The notes: generated by a model from the letters alone, not told the origin. 64,000 nt of DNA from Micromonospora sp045209745 (GCF_045209745.1 NZ_CP109273.1:1798001-1862000), one strand, 5' to 3'; positions 1-9,563 are shown, numbered from the stretch's first letter. Program-made: numbers and translations.

Positions 1-2032
1 CGTCGGCGGCGAACCGGGCCCCTTCCCCGCGCATGCCGCGCAGCCACCAGTAGAACGACAGGGCAGCGACCAACCCGGCGGCTTCGGACGCGTCACCAGC
101 CGCGGTGGCACGGCGCAGCGCCGCATGCAGGTTGTCCCGCTCAGCGTCGAGCCGTCGCAACCAGTGCAACTGTTCCGCTCGCCGCAGGTGGTCGCTGGCG
201 ATCCAGGCGAACTCAAGGAAGTACGCCGCGTGGGCGCGGCGAAGTTGGTCGGCCTCGCCAGCCTCGGTAAGACGCTCGGCGCAGAAGGCGCGGACCGTCT
301 CGAGCATCCGATAACGACCACCGGTCATTTCCACGAAGGACTTGTCGACCAGACCGGTCAGCGCGTCGACGAACTCGGCGGTGGGCAGGCCGGAGACTCG
401 CCCGGCCGCCTCCAGCGTGGCACCGCCGGCGAAGACGGTCAGCCGGCGGGCCAGCCGCCGTTCGGCGTCGTCGAGCAGGTCCCAACTCCACTCGACCACG
501 GCCCGGAGTGTGCGATGTCGCGGCGACGCGGCCCGGCTGCCCACCGAGAGCAGCCGGAACCGATCGTCGAGACGGGCGGCCACCTCGGCGACGGGCAGCG
601 CCCGCAGCCGCGCGGCGGCCAGCTCGATCGCCAGCGGCAGGCCGTCGAGGCTACGGCAGATCCGCAGCACCACCTCGACGGTGGCCGGCGTGATGGTGAA
701 GTCGGGCGCGACGTCGGCGGCCCGCTGGGCGAACAGCCTGACCGCGGCGTAGTCGTCGACGTCCAGCACCGACACGTCGGGCGGCGGCAGGGTGAGCCCG
801 GACAATGGGCACAACGCCTCACCGGCCAGCCCGAGCGGCTCGCGACTGGTGGCCAGGACGCGCAGCGCCGGGCACGCGCTCAGCAGCCGTGCGGCCAGCC
901 GGGCCGCGTCGGCGATGACATGCTCGCAGTTGTCGAGCACGAGCAGCAGCCGCCGCTCGGCCAGCGCCTCGACCAGCCGGTCGGTTGGATGGCGGCTCGG
1001 CTCGGCCGGGGCGCGCAGGCCCGCATCGCGCAGGCCGAGAGCGCTCAGCACCGCCTGCGGTACGTCCGCACCGTCGGCCAGACCGGCCAGCTCAACGAAG
1101 CGCACCTCGCCGTCGAGACGACCCGCAGCCTCGATCGCCAACCGCGTCTTGCCCGCTCCTCCAGGGCCGGTGAGCGTGATCAGCCTTCGCTCACCGAGCA
1201 ACTCCCCAACGCGCTTGAGCTCCGCCTCCCGCCCGACGAACGTGGTGAGCTGGCTCGGCAGTGCCTGCTCGATTGTCCCGGGTTCGGCCGGGCGTTCCGC
1301 ACCCCGCAGCACCGCCAGGTGAATCGCGGCCAGCGCGGCCGACGGGTCGACGCCGAGCTGTTCGGCCAGCGTGCGCCGGGCGTCCTCGAACTCAGCCAGT
1401 GCTTCGGCCGGCCGGCCCAGTGCGGACAGGGCACGCAGGAGTTGGCCCCGCGACCGCTCCCGCAACGGATGCGCGACGACCAACTCCCGTAGCTCCGCGA
1501 CCAGTGCGGCGTGCGCGCCCAGCGCCAGGTCCGCCTCGATCCGATCCTCGATGGCGGCCAGCCGCAGCTCGTCCAGCCGAGCCGTTTGCGCGGGTGCGCC
1601 GGCCACGTCGATGACATCGGCCAGGGCGGGACCACGCCAGAGCTCCAGCGCCTCGCGCAACACCGTTGCCGCGCGGGGCCAGTCGCCGTCGGCGAGCGCG
1701 CGGCGCCCCGCCTCGGCGAGCCGCTCGAACCGGTACGCGTCGACGTCGTCGGGATCCACCGCCAGGCGATAACCGGCCGGGTGAAACTCGACCGGATTGT
1801 GCCCGGCGGGCAGAGCCTGACGCAGGCGCGACACCTGGGACTGAAGCGCGTTGGCCGCGCCCCGGGGCGGATGCTCGCCGTACAGGCCGTCGATCAGCCG
1901 CTCGGCGGAGACAACCCGGCCCGCGTCAAGCAGCAGGAGCGCCAGCAGGGCGCGCAGCCGCGGACCGCCCACGGGGATCTCGCGCCCGTCGGCCAGCAAC
2001 ACCTGAGTCGGCCCCAGGATGCGGAAACGCAT
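1..2032 (-). CDS. AfsR/SARP-type transcriptional regulator (BTAD + NB-ARC), partial
   Basis: This is a transcriptional activator whose 3' end lies beyond the left edge; about 677 codons are visible. The N-terminus begins MRFRILGP and forms an OmpR-like winged helix (about residues 1-90), followed by a bacterial transcriptional activation (BTAD) domain rich in helical repeats (about 95-240). An NB-ARC type ATPase follows, with a Walker A motif GPGGAGKT near residue 289, a Walker B LLLVLDN near 362 and a downstream TSREPL motif. The start is the ATG at 2032, which gives the canonical SARP N-terminus; no strong ribosome binding site is visible. Proteins of this family switch on secondary metabolism or stress genes in actinomycetes. 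No biosynthetic cluster is visible beside it in the window, so its target is unknown. The family call is secure, the target is not. Confidence 0.9.
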   Translation of the reverse strand, partial: MRFRILGPTQVLLADGREIPVGGPRLRALLALLLLDAGRVVSAERLIDGLYGEHPPRGAANALQSQVSRLRQALPAGHNPVEFHPAGYRLAVDPDDVDAYRFERLAEAGRRALADGDWPRAATVLREALELWRGPALADVIDVAGAPAQTARLDELRLAAIEDRIEADLALGAHAALVAELRELVVAHPLRERSRGQLLRALSALGRPAEALAEFEDARRTLAEQLGVDPSAALAAIHLAVLRGAERPAEPGTIEQALPSQLTTFVGREAELKRVGELLGERRLITLTGPGGAGKTRLAIEAAGRLDGEVRFVELAGLADGADVPQAVLSALGLRDAGLRAPAEPSRHPTDRLVEALAERRLLLVLDNCEHVIADAARLAARLLSACPALRVLATSREPLGLAGEALCPLSGLTLPPPDVSVLDVDDYAAVRLFAQRAADVAPDFTITPATVEVVLRICRSLDGLPLAIELAAARLRALPVAEVAARLDDRFRLLSVGSRAASPRHRTLRAVVEWSWDLLDDAERRLARRLTVFAGGATLEAAGRVSGLPTAEFVDALTGLVDKSFVEMTGGRYRMLETVRAFCAERLTEAGEADQLRRAHAAYFLEFAWIASDHLRRAEQLHWLRRLDAERDNLHAALRRATAAGDASEAAGLVAALSFYWWLRGMRGEGARFAAD

Positions 2033-2431
2033 GCCATGGATTGTCGCCCACTGCCGGCCGGTTCCTGCTGACCGATCCGCCGACCTTGCTCATCAGGAGG
2101 TCCCCGGAACTGCCGTCACCTCGGCCGACTGCTACTTCGCCCCGTCTGGGTGGTCCGCGCCGGGGCCAGGAGTCGGAGTGCTTCTGTCCCTGGTAGCCGA
2201 GTCGGCCGCACCACGCCCGCGATCACCGCCTCGACCGACCCGGCGCACTGGCCGCACCCGTTCGTGTGAAGTCGCGGTGGCGGTGCTGTTTAACCACAGC
2301 GATGGGCAGGGCCCGGCCGGCTGTCTGCGTGCCGACCGAACCCGGTCATGCTCTTCTCTCGACCCGTACGCATCTGGCATCTCCATCAGGACTTCGCGCC
2401 GCGCGTCCAACGCCATCAGCATCACGTATCA
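2033..2431. other. Intergenic stretch without recognised gene
   Basis: About 400 bases separate the start of the SARP gene from the end of the SUFU-type immunity gene. I see only short open frames without a convincing ribosome binding site or family resemblance, and no strong hairpin. The SARP promoter should lie at its left end. Confidence 0.5.
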
Positions 2432-3004
2432 CTAGGCGATCGCTTTTCGGTTCATGTCCATGAGATCAGGATCGTGCTTGAGCAACTCGCTCTCAAACTC
2501 GCTCCAACCGCGATCCGCCACGATTTGCGCTTCGCCGGACGTCACAGGGATCAACCATGCGATAGCCACCGGATCACCGTTCTCAACAATAACAGACTTG
2601 AAGTCCGCGTCGTAGTAAACGGGCAGCGCCGCGTACAGGCAGGTGAAACGGGAACCTCGGACGACGTCTTCCGGCAAAGGTGTGACGTCACCCCGAAGCA
2701 CCGCCTCGCGGGTATCGAGACACCTCGACGCCACGTATTCCAGCGCGCGGGGGAACAGGCTGCTTGAAACGTCGTCAGGACCGTGCTCAGCGGCGATGAA
2801 CTCCAAGAAGAGGTGCCCGTCGTGGCCAGGGTGGTGCAGCGGCACACGACTGAGCCCCACGGTGGCGTAGCCGGTGGTCTCCGTGAAGACACCACCGGCA
2901 AAGCACGCCACGTTGACGGTCGGCAGTCCTTCTCGCGGGGTCCCCTTCCAGCCATTGGTCAGCTGTCCCAGGCGCCGCTCGAGATGATCGATCAGTAAAG
3001 GCAC
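2432..3004 (-). CDS. Suppressor of fused (SUFU) domain protein, probable toxin immunity protein
   Basis: This 190-residue protein has the hallmarks of the bacterial SUFU family: an N-terminal segment with LHHPGHDGHLFLEF near residues 57-70, a central LPEDVVRGSRFTCLYAALPV stretch, and a C-terminal block reading WLIPVTSGEAQIVADRGW and ending HDPDLMDMNR. Bacterial SUFU proteins are commonly immunity proteins that neutralise the C-terminal domain of polymorphic toxins. It follows the RHS toxin remnant with only 9 bases between the toxin stop (3014-3016) and its own GTG start at 3004, which is the usual toxin-immunity order. The start gives a full-length domain, although its ribosome binding site is weak. 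Since the toxin gene looks broken, the immunity gene may now be an orphan that protects against siblings carrying the intact toxin; that role is inferred. Confidence 0.85.
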   Translation of the reverse strand: MPLLIDHLERRLGQLTNGWKGTPREGLPTVNVACFAGGVFTETTGYATVGLSRVPLHHPGHDGHLFLEFIAAEHGPDDVSSSLFPRALEYVASRCLDTREAVLRGDVTPLPEDVVRGSRFTCLYAALPVYYDADFKSVIVENGDPVAIAWLIPVTSGEAQIVADRGWSEFESELLKHDPDLMDMNRKAIA

Positions 3005-3013
3005 TCCGGTACC

Positions 3014-5134
3014 CTACCCGTCCTGCCGATTACCGGCACCTCGGTTGCAAGGTATGCATTCTATTCGTACGTCCTTTTGATATTCGTCCAGGAAATCCTC
3101 GCGGCTGATGTTGGCGGGATAGGAACGATTCGTATGCGCGGCCGGGTAATGGCCCATGTCCCCGGCCGGCTGGCCTGCCGTCGGATTGCGGAACACCTCG
3201 CCCGCACAGTTCGGCCCCTGGCGCGGACACATCACTCCACCCGCAGATCCGGGTGTTCCGTTCGCCCAGGCTGCATTCGTCGTGTCTGCCCGCCAACTGC
3301 GGTCTTCGGGTCGAAGCTGTGCCGACGCCCGGCCGACGTCCGGCACCCTCCGCCCCCGCCACCGACCGAGATACCAGCGGCGGAACGGGCTCCACCGCCA
3401 CCCTTGCGGCTCAACCCACCCAGCCCCGGCACCATGTTCTCCGCGGCCGCCCGCGGGTTGTAGGTGCCCGACGAGGCCAACTGCCCGACCGCGTCCTCGA
3501 CACCATTCTCGGCCGCCTCGGTCGCCAGGCGGCCCACCAGACCGGTGCCGACCTTCTTCGCCACCGCCGCACCAACCCGCGCCGCGATCGCACCACCCGC
3601 ACCGCCGATCAGCCCGGTGACCGCACCCGTACCCAGCGAGCCCAGCGCATCGCCGATGCTGTGGATGTCACCCTGCGCGGCGTCCTTCGCGAGGCTGATC
3701 AACGCCCCAGCGCCGGCCATGCAGGCGATCGCACCAACACCGGCCGTCACCGCCGTGCAGGCGATACCAGCGAGGATCGCGCCGCCGATCGCGGCGACCT
3801 CCAACAGGACGTCCTTGTGTTCCTTGACCCACTTCGTCGTCGCGTTGGCCGCGTCCCGCACGGCGGTAGTGGCCTTCTTGACCACCCGCTGCGCCTTGGC
3901 AGCGACCTTCTTACCGGCCTGCTTCAGTTTCGCCGCCGCCTGCTTGGCGCGTTTCTTGACCGCCGCCGCCTTCTTGGCGACGTATTTCCGGGCCTGGTCG
4001 AGCTTCTTCTTGACCGTCCGTTTGGCCTGGTTGTACTTCTTCTTGACCTGCTTCTTGACCTGGTTGTACTTCTTCTTGGCCTGGTGATACTTCTTCTTCA
4101 CCGCGGCCTTGGCCCGCGAGGCCGTCTTCTTCACCGTGGACTTCGCGGCACTGTAGGTCGACGACGCGTACGAGTAGGCCGACGACGCGTACGACGAGGC
4201 GTACGAGTAAGCGGACGACGCGTACGAGCGGACGCTCGAGGTGACCGAGCTGACCGCACGGGAGAAGGACTTCTTCAGGCTGCCCAGGCCGAAGTGCCCG
4301 CTCGGGTCGGTGACGGTCAGCGGGTTCGCGTCGCCGTACTGGTAGCGGTTGGCGTTGATGGAGTCCGGCAGCGGGCTGTTGCTCGCCGTGTCCCGGGTGT
4401 CGAACTGCCCGGTGTCCGTGTTGTACCAGCGGGCGTGCATGTTGACCCGGTTGGTCAGCGCGTCCGTCCACTCCGACTGGTAGCCGAGCTGGCCGAGCAG
4501 GCCGCTGGTGTTGAGCGCCTTGCCCAGCGGGTCGTAGGTCACCGAGCCGGTCAGCGCCGTCCCGGTCGAGGTGAACTGCCCGACCACGTCGGAGTGCAGG
4601 TCCGTCCAGACCATCCGCTGGTTACCGCCCGCGGTGGTCCCGACCACCTCGCCGGACGCCCCCCGCACGTAGGTCGCGCCCGCGTCGGCCGCCAGGTCGT
4701 TCCCCAGACCGGTGTACGAGTGGCCGGGCCGGATCGCCCGCCCCAACCCGTCGTACGTGTAGGTCTGCGTACCGGCCGCCGACTGCTGCGACACGACCTG
4801 CCCGAAGGCGTCGGTGCCGGTGCTGTTGCCGCCAGCGTTGGCCAGGGTCCCCCGGGCGGTGTACGTGTAGGTGGCGCCGTCTGCGGTGAGCAGCCGGTTC
4901 CGCTGGTCGTAGGTGAACAGCTTGGAACCGTTCTGCACCCGGTTGCCGGACTTGTCGTAGGCGTAGGCCGTGGTGTTGGTGCCGTCGTTCCAGGACGTCA
5001 GCCGGTCGGCCAGGTCGTAGGTGTAGGTGTTCGCGGCCGGCAGCCGGATCCACGTCGATGGCCAGGTGGGTCCATGCTCCGGCCACCGCTGAGCCATTCA
5101 CCCCGCCGCCACCGATCCAGGAGACGGTGCCCAC
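3014..5134 (-). pseudogene. RHS-repeat polymorphic toxin, N-truncated and frameshifted, with HNH/GH-E-like nuclease tip
   Basis: The remnant carries the last YD repeats of an RHS shell (TYTYDLADRL, YAYDKSGNRV, YTYDGLGRAI) and the conserved RHS core end (NMHARWYNTDTGQFDTRD, then NRYQYGDANPL). After this comes a YASS-repeat and Lys/Ala-rich linker, a Gly/Ala-rich hydrophobic segment and a toxin tip. Intact RHS toxins usually exceed 1500 residues, but here only about 620 remain and the gene abuts the end of the neighbouring channel gene at 5157. The main frame reads to SFDPKTAV near 3300 and then ends in a short unrelated tail at 3232. The tip resumes one frame over (WRADTTNAAWANG, then DMGHYPAAHTNRSYP, then IECIPCNRG) and stops at 3014. 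The GH and CxxCN motifs suggest an HNH-superfamily nuclease. A further frame change near 5050 joins an unrelated or LamG-like piece. A single-base sequencing error at 3300 cannot be excluded. Confidence 0.75.
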
Positions 5135-5156
5135 CGGCCACGCCGGGTGGACCCCG

Positions 5157-7142
5157 TCAGCTCACCTCGCCGATCCCGTCACGCTGGCGGGTCAGCTCGA
5201 ATTCGTCCGGTGGCCCGCCATGGGTTGCTGGGCGAGCGCCGACGGCGGGAGGAACGGGATGCGCCGCGCCGGGCGCGGAGGCGGCGACCTCCCAGTCCGC
5301 CGGCCCCGGCACCACAGTGGGCGCCACCGTTGGGGTGGGCTCCCCGCGGTGGACGGGCCCGGCTGGCCGAGGGACCGGGCCCGTGCGGGCAGGCGGGGCG
5401 CACTGCCGCGTCAGCCAGTCCAGGCCGCGGCGGCGGGCGACCACGGTCAGCCGGTCGCCCGCGAAGATCACCTGTCGGGGGTCGAGGTCCTTCCACCAGA
5501 TGGTCTTGCCACCGCCGGCCGGGGTCCGGGCGATCAGCCGGACCTGCCCGTTCCGCGAGACGGCCTCCAACGGCCGGCCGTCGAGCCCGGAGCCGGCGGC
5601 GACCGGCACCTCGGCCACCGGCAGCGCGTGCCGGTCGACCGGGATCGTGGTGATCACCGCGCGTTCGGTGAGGGCGCCGATGAAGGCCGGAGCAGCCAGG
5701 TAGGAGACCGACCGGGAGACTCCTAGGGCGAATGCCTCCTCCACCCGTTCGGCGAAATCACCGTCGAAGAGCCGCAGCACCACCCGCAGGTCGCGACGGA
5801 GATCGCGGGCAGCGAGCGCTGCCTCCAGGTTGGCCACGTCGTCGGTGGACGCCACCACCAGCGCCTGACAGTCGGCCACCGACGCGGCGACCAGCGTCTC
5901 CGGCAGCGCGGCGTCACCGACGATCAGCGGCACCTCCAGTTGGCGGGCCAGAGCGGCGCCGCGCGGCTCCGGGTTCTTGTCGATCGCCACCACCTCGACG
6001 TCGTACTCGCGCAGCTGGGCCATCACCCGGGTCCCCACGTTGCCGAGCCCGATCACCACGACGTGCCCCATCCGGGCGGGCTGCGAGCGGCCGGTGTGCA
6101 GGGCCAGCCGCGCGTTGACGATGCCGTCCACCACCACGGCGGTGATCAGCGGGATCAGTGCCAGACCGGCGAGATTGAGCACCACCTGCATGATCTGCGC
6201 GCTGGCCGCCTTGTGCGTGTCCGGGTCCGCGCCGCTGAGCGTGGTGACCAGCGTCAGGTAGAGCGCCTCGGCCGGAGAGACACCCTCGGCCCGGGAGATC
6301 AACGCGCCGAGGACCGCGATCACCGCGAGCACCAGCATCACCGCGACGCCGATCTTGCGGGTGGCGAAGCCGCGTACCGCGCGCAGCAGCACCTCCATCG
6401 GGCGGCGCCGACGGCGGGCCCGGACCAGCCTGCGAGCGGCGACCTCGGTGCCCGGCGGCTGGCCGGTCGCCTCGGCCAGCACCAGGTCGGCGGGGACCGG
6501 CCCGTCCGGCAGCAACTCCACTCCCTGCTGCTCGGTGATGTGCGCCAACGCGCAGACGACGTCCTGCTCCCGGACGTCGGCCCGGCGGGCCACCCGCAGC
6601 GTCTTGTCCCGGTGCTGGAAGGAACTTGAGTCGACCTCGCCGAGCGCCGCGGCGACGAACGCCGGAGCGGCCATCTCGGCGTCGGAGAGCACCTCGACCG
6701 GCGCCTTGAGCAGCTTGCGGACCCCGTCGGCGAGGGTGCCGTTGAACATCCGCAGCACCTGACGGACCCGCTGGTCGACGGCCTGCGCGCAGAGGGCGGC
6801 GTACAGGTTGCCCACGTCGTCCTGGTGCAGCAGGGCCAACCCGGCCGCCCCGGCCAGGCCGGCGGCCTCGAAGGTGGCCACGTCCAGCCGATCCGAGCGG
6901 ACCACCCGGAGCCCGCGAAGCCCGGCCACGTCCGGCCCGTTGCTGCGGTAGCGCTCCGGAACCACCACGGTCACCCGAGCACCGCCGTCCGGCAGGTCGG
7001 ATTCGAGCATCGCCCGAGCCACGTAGTAGGCGAGCGCGTCCCGCCCGCAGATCACGTAGTGCGGACGCGGATCACCGGCGGACCGCAGGCGCCAGTTCCA
7101 ATCGACCGCCCGTCGCGCCCGGTCCCGCCACGGCTCCGCCAT
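5157..7142 (-). CDS. TrkA-N/RCK-domain ion channel (CASTOR/POLLUX-like potassium channel family)
   Basis: This 661-residue membrane protein probably gates a cation channel. It opens with a Rossmann-like RCK domain (HYVICGRDALAYYVARAM, about residues 28-45). Two transmembrane helices follow, near residues 262-285 (IGVAVMLVLAVIAVLGALI) and 315-337 (QVVLNLAGLALIPLITAVVV). The loop between them, containing TLVTTLSGADPDTHKA, takes the place of a pore and filter. A second TrkA-N domain begins with HVVVIGLGNVGTRVM near residue 357, and a C-terminal RCK/TrkA-C-like region follows. I chose the ATG at 7142 because it gives MAEPWRD and places the Rossmann fold at the right distance; the upstream extension lacks family character. 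The last 80 residues are Pro-rich and variable. Ion selectivity cannot be told from sequence alone. Confidence 0.87.
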   Translation of the reverse strand: MAEPWRDRARRAVDWNWRLRSAGDPRPHYVICGRDALAYYVARAMLESDLPDGGARVTVVVPERYRSNGPDVAGLRGLRVVRSDRLDVATFEAAGLAGAAGLALLHQDDVGNLYAALCAQAVDQRVRQVLRMFNGTLADGVRKLLKAPVEVLSDAEMAAPAFVAAALGEVDSSSFQHRDKTLRVARRADVREQDVVCALAHITEQQGVELLPDGPVPADLVLAEATGQPPGTEVAARRLVRARRRRRPMEVLLRAVRGFATRKIGVAVMLVLAVIAVLGALISRAEGVSPAEALYLTLVTTLSGADPDTHKAASAQIMQVVLNLAGLALIPLITAVVVDGIVNARLALHTGRSQPARMGHVVVIGLGNVGTRVMAQLREYDVEVVAIDKNPEPRGAALARQLEVPLIVGDAALPETLVAASVADCQALVVASTDDVANLEAALAARDLRRDLRVVLRLFDGDFAERVEEAFALGVSRSVSYLAAPAFIGALTERAVITTIPVDRHALPVAEVPVAAGSGLDGRPLEAVSRNGQVRLIARTPAGGGKTIWWKDLDPRQVIFAGDRLTVVARRRGLDWLTRQCAPPARTGPVPRPAGPVHRGEPTPTVAPTVVPGPADWEVAASAPGAAHPVPPAVGARPATHGGPPDEFELTRQRDGIGEVS

Positions 7143-7235
7143 GCCCGGATCGTAGCGAGCACGACCACGTCGGGCGACCCTGTCCGGATCATCCCCACCA
7201 GGCATGCCCGCCCGGGTGACGGGTAGAGCAGCGGC

Positions 7236-7724
7236 ATGCAGACCTTCCTCCCGTACCCGGACTTCCTGGCCAGCGCCCGCACGCTGGACCAGAAGCGGCT
7301 GGGCAAGCAGCGGGTGGAGGCCATCCAGGTGCTGCGCGGGCTCACCCGACCGGGGTACGGCTGGCGCAACCACCCGGCGGTGCAGATGTGGGCCGGGTAC
7401 GAGGAGGCGCTCACCCGCTACGGGCTGGACGTGTGCGCGGTCTGGACCGAGCCGGGGCGGGCCGACACCTGCGCCACCACGATGACCGTCGACCTCGCCG
7501 CCGCCTGCGGGGCCGGTGTCGTACGGACGCAGGACGAGCTGGCCCGGGCCGGTGAGCTGCCACCGTGGCTGGGCCGCGACGACCTGCACCTGAGCCACCG
7601 CTCGTCGCTGCTGCGCAAGGACCCGACGCACTACCGCCCCATTTTCGGGGACGACGTGCCGGGGGACCTGGAGTACGTCTGGCCCGGCTCGGACCGCACC
7701 CGCCGCTGCTTACCGCCCGACTAG
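7236..7724 (+). CDS. MSMEG_6728-type protein, pyrimidine-dimer DNA glycosylase-like
   Basis: This compact 162-residue protein starts MQTFLPYPDF and contains LDQKRLGKQRVEA, GYGWRNHPAVQMW and LSHRSSLLRKDP, which mark the family related to phage T4 endonuclease V (Pyr_excise). The conserved HRSSLLRKDP..Y segment near the C-terminus is typical of that family. T4 endonuclease V excises UV-induced pyrimidine dimers; the actinobacterial relatives are mostly uncharacterised, so a role in repair is inferred. It is divergent from the channel gene (93-base gap) and ends 25 bases before the flavoprotein gene, with which it may be co-transcribed. Confidence 0.82.
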   Translation: MQTFLPYPDFLASARTLDQKRLGKQRVEAIQVLRGLTRPGYGWRNHPAVQMWAGYEEALTRYGLDVCAVWTEPGRADTCATTMTVDLAAACGAGVVRTQDELARAGELPPWLGRDDLHLSHRSSLLRKDPTHYRPIFGDDVPGDLEYVWPGSDRTRRCLPPD

Positions 7725-7749
7725 CCGAAGGTGCGGCAGACTGGCGTCC

Positions 7750-9303
7750 ATGGCGTTGTCGCAGGTGATGGGTCGGCTCATCGGCGTACGCCAACATCAG
7801 GTGGACCCGGGCGGCGGTGGCGCGGCTCGCGTGCCGCAACCGGCCACGGCGGTGGTGGTTGGCGGCGGCATCGCCGGCATGTCGGCGGCGGTGGTGCTGG
7901 CCGAGCGGGGTGTGGCGGTCACGGTGCTGGAGGCGGCACCGACGCTCGGCGGTCGACTTGGCGCCTGGCCGGAGGCGCTCGCCGACGGCAGCCAGCAGAA
8001 CGAGCACGGCTTCCACGCGTTCTTCCGGCAGTACTACAACTGGCGGTCCATTCTCCGCCGGATCGACCCTGACCTGGGCTTCCTCAAGCCCATTCCGGGC
8101 TACCCGATCCTCAGTGCGCAGTGGCCGACCGAGGAGTTCGGCAAGCTGCCGCCCGCACCGCCGGCGAACCTGCTCGCGCTGCTGTTGCGCAGCCCCAGCC
8201 TGCGCCTGGGTGACCTGCGCCTGATGGACCGGGACGCCGCGCTGCCGCTGCTCAGCTACGACCCGGTACGCACCTACGCCGAGCTGGACGACGCCACCGC
8301 CGACGAGTTGCTGGCGTCGCTGCGGCTGCCGGACCGGGCGCGGGCCATGCTGTTCGAGGTCTTCTCGCACTCGTTCTTCAACCACGAGGCGGAGATGTCG
8401 GCTGCCGAGATGGTCGCCCAGTTCCATTTCTATCTGCTCGGCAACCCGGAAGGGCTGGCGTTCGACTGCCCGGACGAGGATTACGGCACGGCGATCTGGG
8501 AGCCGCTGACCCGGCACGTGGGGAAGCACGGCGGCCGGGTCCTCACCAGCTGTGGCGCGACCGGGGTGCGCCGCGACGCCGAGGGCTGGCGGGTGACGAC
8601 CACCGACGGCGGCAGCCACCCGGCGGGCCACGTCGTGCTCGCCGTCGACCCGCCAGCGCTCGCTGCGCTGGTCGCGGCCTCCCCCGACCTGGCTGAGCAG
8701 GCACCGGAGCTGGCGGCGCGGATGCCCGCCTTCGGCACGCCCGGCCCGCCGTACGCGGTCGCGCGGTATTGGTGTGACGGGGACGTGGCCGCCGAGCGGG
8801 CGGTGTTCAGCGGTGTGTCCCGCCAGCCCACTCTGGACTCGGTGACGCTCTACCACCGGCTGGAGAACGAGCCGCGGCGCTGGGCGCGGCAGACCGGTGG
8901 GTCGGTCATCGAGCTGCACGCGTATGCCTGCGAGCCCGGCGTGCCGGCCGAGGAGCTGGCCGAGCGGATGCGCCGCGAGCTGGTCGAGCTCTGGCCGGAG
9001 GCCGGCGAGCTGCGGGTCCGCGAGCTGCGGGCCCGGGTGGAGGCGCAGGCGCCGGCGTTCACGCCGGGCAGCCACGCCTGGCGACCAGGGGTACGCACCG
9101 ACGCGCCCGGCCTCTACCTGGCCGGCGACGGCATCGCCACGGACTTCCCCAGCGCGTTGATGGAACGCTCCGCGGCGACCGGCATCATCGCCGCGAACCA
9201 CATCCTGCGCGCCGAGGGTGGTGCGGCCGAGCCGGTGCGCTCGATCCGGCCGCGTGGGCTGCTGGCCGGTCGCGGCGGGCCAAAGCGACAAAACACCAAA
9301 TAA
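7750..9303 (+). CDS. FAD-dependent oxidoreductase, CrtU (isorenieratene synthase)/phytoene-desaturase-like
   Basis: The 517-residue protein has an N-terminal dinucleotide-binding motif (VVVGGGIAGMSAAVVLAERG, from about residue 34) ending in the acidic residue that binds ribose. The C-terminal FAD signature GLYLAGDGIATDFPSALMER lies near residues 455-475. The segment GFHAFFRQYYNWRSILRRID resembles actinobacterial carotene desaturase/methyltransferase (CrtU) proteins, which aromatise the end ring of beta-carotene. No other carotenoid genes (crtB, crtI, crtE, crtY) are visible nearby, so a carotenoid substrate is not supported by context. It could equally be a different amine oxidase or desaturase-type flavoprotein. 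The ATG at 7750 starts a roughly 30-residue tail ahead of the FAD fold. Confidence 0.75.
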   Translation: MALSQVMGRLIGVRQHQVDPGGGGAARVPQPATAVVVGGGIAGMSAAVVLAERGVAVTVLEAAPTLGGRLGAWPEALADGSQQNEHGFHAFFRQYYNWRSILRRIDPDLGFLKPIPGYPILSAQWPTEEFGKLPPAPPANLLALLLRSPSLRLGDLRLMDRDAALPLLSYDPVRTYAELDDATADELLASLRLPDRARAMLFEVFSHSFFNHEAEMSAAEMVAQFHFYLLGNPEGLAFDCPDEDYGTAIWEPLTRHVGKHGGRVLTSCGATGVRRDAEGWRVTTTDGGSHPAGHVVLAVDPPALAALVAASPDLAEQAPELAARMPAFGTPGPPYAVARYWCDGDVAAERAVFSGVSRQPTLDSVTLYHRLENEPRRWARQTGGSVIELHAYACEPGVPAEELAERMRRELVELWPEAGELRVRELRARVEAQAPAFTPGSHAWRPGVRTDAPGLYLAGDGIATDFPSALMERSAATGIIAANHILRAEGGAAEPVRSIRPRGLLAGRGGPKRQNTK

Positions 9304-9455
9304 GCACCGGTACGCTTGATTGATCAACCGTCGATCGACCGCACCCGCCGTCAGCGTCGCGCCCGGGAGGCTGGCCGATCGAAATACGTTGCCCGCCCCT
9401 CCCGCATCGACCTACCGTGATCGCGCAAGGTCAACCACCGATGCGGGAGCACCTC

Positions 9456-9545
9456 ATGACGATGTCGCACGTCACCACCGTGCCGTCGATGCTGCCCGGC
9501 GACGGTTGCCGAGCGGAAGGTCCCCGGGCGGGCCGGCCCGACTGA
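9456..9545 (+). CDS. Possible 29-residue leader peptide upstream of HNH endonuclease gene
   Basis: A short frame starts at the ATG at 9456 (MTMSHVTTVPSML...), preceded by GGAG at a suitable distance, and ends with TGA at 9543-9545. It lies 18 bases before a strong hairpin and 87 bases before the HNH gene. The arrangement of short frame, hairpin and gene resembles an attenuation leader. No run of a single amino acid codon that would hint at the sensed signal is obvious. The call rests on the ribosome binding site and position only. Confidence 0.3.
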   Translation: MTMSHVTTVPSMLPGDGCRAEGPRAGRPD

Positions 9546-9563
9546 CGCGTACCCGTACGCGCC

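Noticed and set aside
125..1492. Long open frame on the plus strand opposite the SARP gene
   Set aside because: It has no family features and mirrors the codon bias of the minus-strand SARP gene, as is usual in high-GC DNA.
3253..5703. 816-codon plus-strand frame opposite the RHS and channel genes
   Set aside because: Its composition (Arg/Val/Gly-rich, no motifs) is that of an antisense shadow, while the minus strand has clear RHS repeats and RCK domains.
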